From positions 1-64,000 of the forward strand of contig JBMHCT010000010.1 in NCBI GenBank assembly GCA_049889775.1: a DNA stretch of 64,000 nucleotides, read 5' to 3'. This DNA is from Jejuia sp049889775. Its GTDB lineage: Bacteria > Bacteroidota > Bacteroidia > Flavobacteriales > Flavobacteriaceae. The notes below the pieces were generated by a model. It worked only from the letters and a program-made list of their open reading frames with translations, was not told where the DNA came from and did no database searches. The translations under genes and the position numbers were made by a program. Positions 59,807-64,000 of this stretch are shown piece after piece. The first letter of the stretch is position 1; every line of letters begins with the position of its first letter.

Positions 59807-61075
59807 ATGATTAAAACTTGTGCCTTCATTTTTTGCTTTTCATTGGCTACGGTACAAGCTCAAAATTCAAATTTAAACTTCTTCAAAGTTGAGCAAGATT
59901 CTACTAAAAAGAATTTCTTCTTAAAACAATTAGGTAATGGGTACTTCCCAACCAAATATTTTGATTTCGATTTAAGATATTTAGTAAAATACAATCAATA
60001 TGAAGGTTTAAGAACAGGTTTAGGTGGCGTAACAAACAAAAGCCTGTCAGAAAAGTTTAAGATTAATGGCTATACGGTATATGGTTTTAGAGATGACGCC
60101 TACAAGTACAGTATTGGAGGAAGTTTAAGGTTGTCTGAAAAAACAAATTCTTGGATAAGTATTTCGTACACCGATGATTTACAAGAAACAGGAAGTTCTA
60201 AATTTTTAACGGATACCCGATTTTTCCAGTTTTTCGAGCCGCGATTGTTAAATATAGATCTGTTTCATAGACATATTACTCAGTCCATATCGCTTAAGCA
60301 CAAGTTTCACCCCAAATTATCCTCCGAAGCGCAATTCGCCACTAGTAATATTGATCCCACCTATAGTTACATATTCAATTTAGAGGGAAATCTTTACAGC
60401 GCTTTTCAGATAAGCACCGCAGCATTTTCGATGCAGTGGAGTCCGTTCGATCAATTTAAAATTGTAGATAATCTTTACAAAAATGTGAAGGAGGCTTACC
60501 CTAAGTTCACTTTACAATACACCAAAAGTATTAAAGATGTTTTTAAAGGCGATTTTAATTTTTCGAAATTGGATTTTAAAGCTATTCATAGGCACTTGCA
60601 TAAAAACAAAAATATTTCAGAATTTACAATTGTTTCTGGTATCGCTAGAGGAGATACGCCTCTAACTCACTTATATCACGCTTATCCAAATAATATTACT
60701 AAAGAAACTATATTACAACGATTTTCTGTCGCAGGAATTACAAGTTTTGAAACCATGTATTTCAATGAGTTTTTTTCAGATAAGTTTACAACAATACAGT
60801 TTAAGCATTTTTTAAAACCTTTTAATGTTTCAGATCGTTTTAAACCACAAATGGTGCTAATTTCAAGATATGCAATAGGTGACATGAGTAACCCAGATAG
60901 ACATCAAAATGTAACCTTTAATTCGTTAAAAAAAGGATATACAGAATCTGGCTTTGAGTTGAATAAACTCCTTTTTGGCTTTGGTTTAAGTTTCACCTAT
61001 CGTTATGGTGCATATCACTTACCAAACTTTGAAGACAATATTGCTTTTAAGTTTACATTTAACCTAACATTATAG
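59807..61075 (+). CDS. DUF5686-type outer-membrane barrel protein (short form)
   Basis: 422-residue exported protein with a signal peptide (MIKTCAFIFCFSLATVQAQ). The mature sequence is beta-strand-rich with alternating aromatic residues (YFDFDLRYLVKYNQYEGLRTG, then repeated SWISISYTDDLQ-like strands) and ends KFTFNLTL, as in outer-membrane barrels. The content resembles the barrel part of DUF5686 proteins, without the N-terminal carboxypeptidase-regulatory-like domain those usually have. Function unknown. It lies between frr and an exporter gene in the same direction. Confidence 0.65.
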   Translation: MIKTCAFIFCFSLATVQAQNSNLNFFKVEQDSTKKNFFLKQLGNGYFPTKYFDFDLRYLVKYNQYEGLRTGLGGVTNKSLSEKFKINGYTVYGFRDDAYKYSIGGSLRLSEKTNSWISISYTDDLQETGSSKFLTDTRFFQFFEPRLLNIDLFHRHITQSISLKHKFHPKLSSEAQFATSNIDPTYSYIFNLEGNLYSAFQISTAAFSMQWSPFDQFKIVDNLYKNVKEAYPKFTLQYTKSIKDVFKGDFNFSKLDFKAIHRHLHKNKNISEFTIVSGIARGDTPLTHLYHAYPNNITKETILQRFSVAGITSFETMYFNEFFSDKFTTIQFKHFLKPFNVSDRFKPQMVLISRYAIGDMSNPDRHQNVTFNSLKKGYTESGFELNKLLFGFGLSFTYRYGAYHLPNFEDNIAFKFTFNLTL

Positions 61076-61106
61076 GCTTTTACAAGGCTTAATACATTGT
61101 TTTTTC

Positions 61107-61114
61107 TACCTTTG
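61107..61114 (+). promoter_or_regulatory. Putative -7 box of the MMPL/RND gene
   Basis: TACCTTTG matches TAnnTTTG 21 bases before the ATG at 61135. No -33 element at the expected distance. Confidence 0.45.
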
Positions 61115-61134
61115 CGCAGTTTTTAAAACCGCGC

Positions 61135-63546
61135 ATGTTCAAATTATTTACAAAAGACTTTTGGGATGTTACAGCAAGACTTATTTTAAGAAATAAAGTA
61201 GGTATTCTTATAAGTATAGTCGTTGCTACATACCTCTTTAGTACGCAATGGGATTACATGCGTTTTAGCAATACCGAAGCTAATTTATTACCGGATGACC
61301 ACGAGGTAAACATTACTTACAATGATTTTTTGGAAACCTTTGGAGAAGAAGGGAACTTGATTGTAATAGGCGTAAAAGATTCAACCCTTTTTACCGTTGA
61401 AAGGCTGAATGCTTGGAATAAACTATCAGAAAGTTTTAAATCCTTTGATGCGGTTGCCACCGTAGTTTCCATAAGAGATCTTCAAAAGCTGATAAAAAAT
61501 ACTAAAGAAGAGCGTTTTAATCTTGAACCCTTCATAAAAGATTCAGTTTCTAATCTCGCTGAAATAGGCACTCTTAAAGAAGAACTTTTTGAAAAATATC
61601 CATTTTACGATAATTTTCTATTCAATAGTAAAACACAAACAGTGCGTTCGGCTATTTATTTAAAAAAGGAAATTGTAAATACTTCAGAAAGGAAGGAATT
61701 CGTACTTAATGAATTGGTGCCAAGAATTGAGGCGTTTAATGCCTCTTCAGGATTACAAGTTAGGGTTTCGGGTATGCCGTACATACGTACCTTAAACTCG
61801 CAAAATATCATAGACGAAATAAATCTATTTGTTATTGGCGCTATGTTGGTGACTTCCGTGATTTTCTTTTTCTTTTTTAGATCGTTTCGGGCAACATTTA
61901 TTTCGCTTATTGTAGTTTGTATTGGTGTAATGTGGACCCTTGGGATTATCGGGTTGTTGAATTATGAAATAACCGTTCTTACTGCTTTAATTCCACCGTT
62001 GATAATTGTAATAGGAATACCAAATTGTATTTTCCTCATTAATAAATACCAGCACGAGGTAAAGCTTCATGGTAATAAAGTAAAATCGTTACAACGGGTT
62101 ATCACAAAAATTGGTAACGCTACGTTGATGACTAACGTTACCACAGCTTCGGGTTTTGCTACCTTTATTCTTACTGAAAGTACGCTTTTAAAGGAATTTG
62201 GTATTGTAGCCTCATTAAGCATATTGGCCATATTTATACTTTGCTTACTTATCATCCCAATTATATATACATTTTTGCCTTTTCCGAAAGACCGCCATTT
62301 AGAACATTTAAATAAACGTTGGATTGGAGGCTTTGTAAACTGGATGGAATGGATGGTAAAACAGAAACGTATTGCTATTTATGCGGTTTCTGTGTTGCTT
62401 CTCATAGTAAGTATGATTGGGATTAATCAAATAAGAATTTCTGGAAGTTTGATAGAGGATATGCCAAAAGAAAAACAGTTCTTCAAAGACATACGCTTTT
62501 TTGAAGAAGAATTTAATGGTATCATGCCTTTAGAAATTATGGTAGACACCAAACGTAAAAAGGGAGTTATGAAATTATCCACCTTGAAGCGGATGGATAA
62601 AATTGAAGAGTTTATTAATGAAACACCAGAATTATCAAAGCCGATATCTGTTGTAGGTCTGGTTAAATATTCAAAGCAGGCCTATTATAATGGCAATCCT
62701 AAGTATTATCAATTGCCAACATCTCAAGAAAATAGTTTCATTTTATCATACGCGAAGAACTCGTCTTCTGATGTTAAATTGCTAGAAAATTTTGTAGACA
62801 GTACGGGGCAGTATGCGCGCATCACAACTTTTATGAAAGATGTTGGTACCGATAAAATGGAACGCATTCAAGAAAATCTTTTAGATAAAATCAATATTGT
62901 TTTCCCAAAGGATCGTTATAATGTAACTGTTACGGGTAAGGCTTTAGTCTTTCAAAAGGGTACAAAGTATTTAGTTAAGAATTTAGCAATTTCCTTGTCT
63001 TTGGCCATTTTGCTTATCTCGGTTTTTATGGCATACATGTTTCGCTCTGGTAGAATGATTATTGTATCGCTAATTCCTAACCTATTGCCGTTGTTGGTGA
63101 CTGCTGGTTTAATGGGCTATATTGGTGTGCCTATAAAGCCTTCCACAATTTTGGTGTTTAGTATTGCTTTTGGTATTTCGGTTGATGACACCATACATTT
63201 TCTGGCGAAATACCGACAAGAATTACAGGCCAACAAGTGGAAAATTAAACCCTCGGTGTATGGCGCATTAAAGGAAACAGGAGTTAGTATGTTCTACACC
63301 TCTATAGTGCTGTTTTTTGGGTTTTCGGTATTTACAATTTCTAGTTTTGGTGGTACGGTAGCTTTGGGAGCATTAGTTTCAGCCACACTTTTATTTGCTA
63401 TGTTATCTAACTTGTTATTACTACCATCTTTGTTATTATCGTTAGAAAGAAGCATTGCAAATAAGGAGGTATTAAGGGAGCCACCGATAAATATTATTCC
63501 CGAAGAGGACGAAAACGAAACGGAATTATTAGAAAATCAACAATAA
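61135..63546 (+). CDS. MMPL/RND-superfamily transporter
   Basis: 803-residue inner-membrane protein of the RND superfamily, MMPL/hydrophobe exporter branch. Twelve membrane segments are expected in two halves: one segment at ~22-38, then a periplasmic loop (~60-220), then five segments (~223-385); a second half starts at ~412 and ends with five segments at ~620-770. Charged or polar residues in TM4/TM10-like positions (GISVDDTIHFLAKYRQE) fit a proton-driven pump. No outer-membrane or fusion-protein partner adjoins, so it may move lipids or hopanoids rather than act as a tripartite drug pump. Confidence 0.88.
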   Translation: MFKLFTKDFWDVTARLILRNKVGILISIVVATYLFSTQWDYMRFSNTEANLLPDDHEVNITYNDFLETFGEEGNLIVIGVKDSTLFTVERLNAWNKLSESFKSFDAVATVVSIRDLQKLIKNTKEERFNLEPFIKDSVSNLAEIGTLKEELFEKYPFYDNFLFNSKTQTVRSAIYLKKEIVNTSERKEFVLNELVPRIEAFNASSGLQVRVSGMPYIRTLNSQNIIDEINLFVIGAMLVTSVIFFFFFRSFRATFISLIVVCIGVMWTLGIIGLLNYEITVLTALIPPLIIVIGIPNCIFLINKYQHEVKLHGNKVKSLQRVITKIGNATLMTNVTTASGFATFILTESTLLKEFGIVASLSILAIFILCLLIIPIIYTFLPFPKDRHLEHLNKRWIGGFVNWMEWMVKQKRIAIYAVSVLLLIVSMIGINQIRISGSLIEDMPKEKQFFKDIRFFEEEFNGIMPLEIMVDTKRKKGVMKLSTLKRMDKIEEFINETPELSKPISVVGLVKYSKQAYYNGNPKYYQLPTSQENSFILSYAKNSSSDVKLLENFVDSTGQYARITTFMKDVGTDKMERIQENLLDKINIVFPKDRYNVTVTGKALVFQKGTKYLVKNLAISLSLAILLISVFMAYMFRSGRMIIVSLIPNLLPLLVTAGLMGYIGVPIKPSTILVFSIAFGISVDDTIHFLAKYRQELQANKWKIKPSVYGALKETGVSMFYTSIVLFFGFSVFTISSFGGTVALGALVSATLLFAMLSNLLLLPSLLLSLERSIANKEVLREPPINIIPEEDENETELLENQQ

Positions 63547-63659
63547 TTACAGATTAAAACTTTTTTTTCAATAAAACGCAAAATTTTTGTTCTATTTTCA
63601 TTTTTATTATTCGAGTTTTAAACTTTGAATCTATTATATTTACTGTTCAAAACTAACTT

Positions 63660-64000
63660 ATGCAATCATATTCTGTTTCTGAATTATTAAATCAGGAAAA
63701 TCAACTTCCTGAGATTGAGGTGAAAGGCTGGGTAAGAACATTTAGAGCAAATAGATTTATAGCGCTTAACGATGGTTCTACATTAAAGAATATTCAGTGT
63801 GTGGTAGATTTTGAGAATACAGATGAAGGTCTACTAAAACGCATTACTACAGGAGCGGCATTACATATAAAAGGAGAATTAGTAAAGAGTCAAGGTAAAG
63901 GTCAAAATGTAGAAATTTTGGTAAGTAGCTTTGAAGTTCTTGGAGATTCAGATCCTGAAAAATTCCCTATTCAACCTAAAAAGCACTCTTTTGAATTTTT
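63660..64000 (+). CDS. asnS: Asparagine-tRNA ligase (start only)
   Basis: Opens at ATG 63660 and runs off the right edge, so only the first 113 codons are seen. The product begins MQSYSVSELLNQENQLPEIE and has the OB-fold anticodon-binding domain VKGWVRTFRANRFIALNDGS, followed by FPIQPKKHSFEF, typical of AsnRS (KKHS..EFLR). The enzyme charges tRNA(Asn) with asparagine. The catalytic domain is outside the window. Confidence 0.9.
   Translation, partial: MQSYSVSELLNQENQLPEIEVKGWVRTFRANRFIALNDGSTLKNIQCVVDFENTDEGLLKRITTGAALHIKGELVKSQGKGQNVEILVSSFEVLGDSDPEKFPIQPKKHSFEF

Overview
The window is a stretch of a Bacteroidetes chromosome, almost certainly family Flavobacteriaceae. The DNA is AT-rich, Shine-Dalgarno sites are scarce, and several genes have the Bacteroidetes -7 box TAnnTTTG upstream. 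It carries the gliding lipoprotein gene gldH, a complete Bat (aerotolerance) operon, a hemC-hemD fusion and many lipoproteins and DUF families typical of the group. It looks like core chromosome: no tRNA, rRNA, CRISPR array, phage or conventional insertion sequence was seen. The mobile DNA consists of small palindromic or inverted-repeat elements plus one REP-associated tyrosine transposase (RAYT).

Layout. 1-2224: a truncated sulfatase lipoprotein and an AraC regulator (minus strand). 2418-10468: a haem (tetrapyrrole) cluster, hemA, hemCD, hemE, an EI24 membrane protein, a GNAT acetyltransferase, an unusual RAYT-hemF continuous reading frame, and hemB. 10469-19182: a large macroglobulin/plug-like surface protein, a CNNM/CBS membrane protein, a small lipoprotein, a DNA alkyltransferase, an outer-membrane protein, a DUF4442 protein, a serine hydrolase and a 3'-5' exonuclease. 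19241-23567: a two-domain oligopeptide-type ABC ATPase flanked by two possible minus-strand small genes, then acetoacetyl-CoA synthetase. 23570-31080 (minus): pbp1A, gldH and ricT in one tight unit, trhO, an AlbA_2-domain protein and a short-chain dehydrogenase. 31332-40587: the Bat operon (moxR, DUF58, BatD-like protein, batA-batE).

40639-45352 is an inorganic-carbon module: a small membrane protein, a SulP transporter, beta-carbonic anhydrase, and an SbtA-type bicarbonate permease divergent from a LysR regulator. 46360-50210 is a class I cytochrome P450 system (P450, 2Fe-2S ferredoxin, ferredoxin reductase) with a divergent AraC-type regulator. 50270-53707 holds threonylcarbamoyl-AMP synthase, a PAS histidine kinase and its response regulator. 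53932-59748 is the translation block rplM-rpsI, rpsB, tsf, pyrH, frr, interrupted by an opposed trypsin-like lipoprotein. The window ends with a DUF5686 barrel protein, an MMPL/RND exporter and the start of asnS.

The most unusual observation is at 7880-9451. A RAYT gene runs without a stop codon into hemF, and its two downstream REP palindromes are read in frame as a peptide linker. Other points worth checking are a dispersed structured repeat (three copies), MITE-like elements, a signal peptide apparently made from flavobacterial low-complexity repeat, and two putative small minus-strand transcripts defined by strong terminators. All function calls rest on reading motifs by eye; no database search was run.
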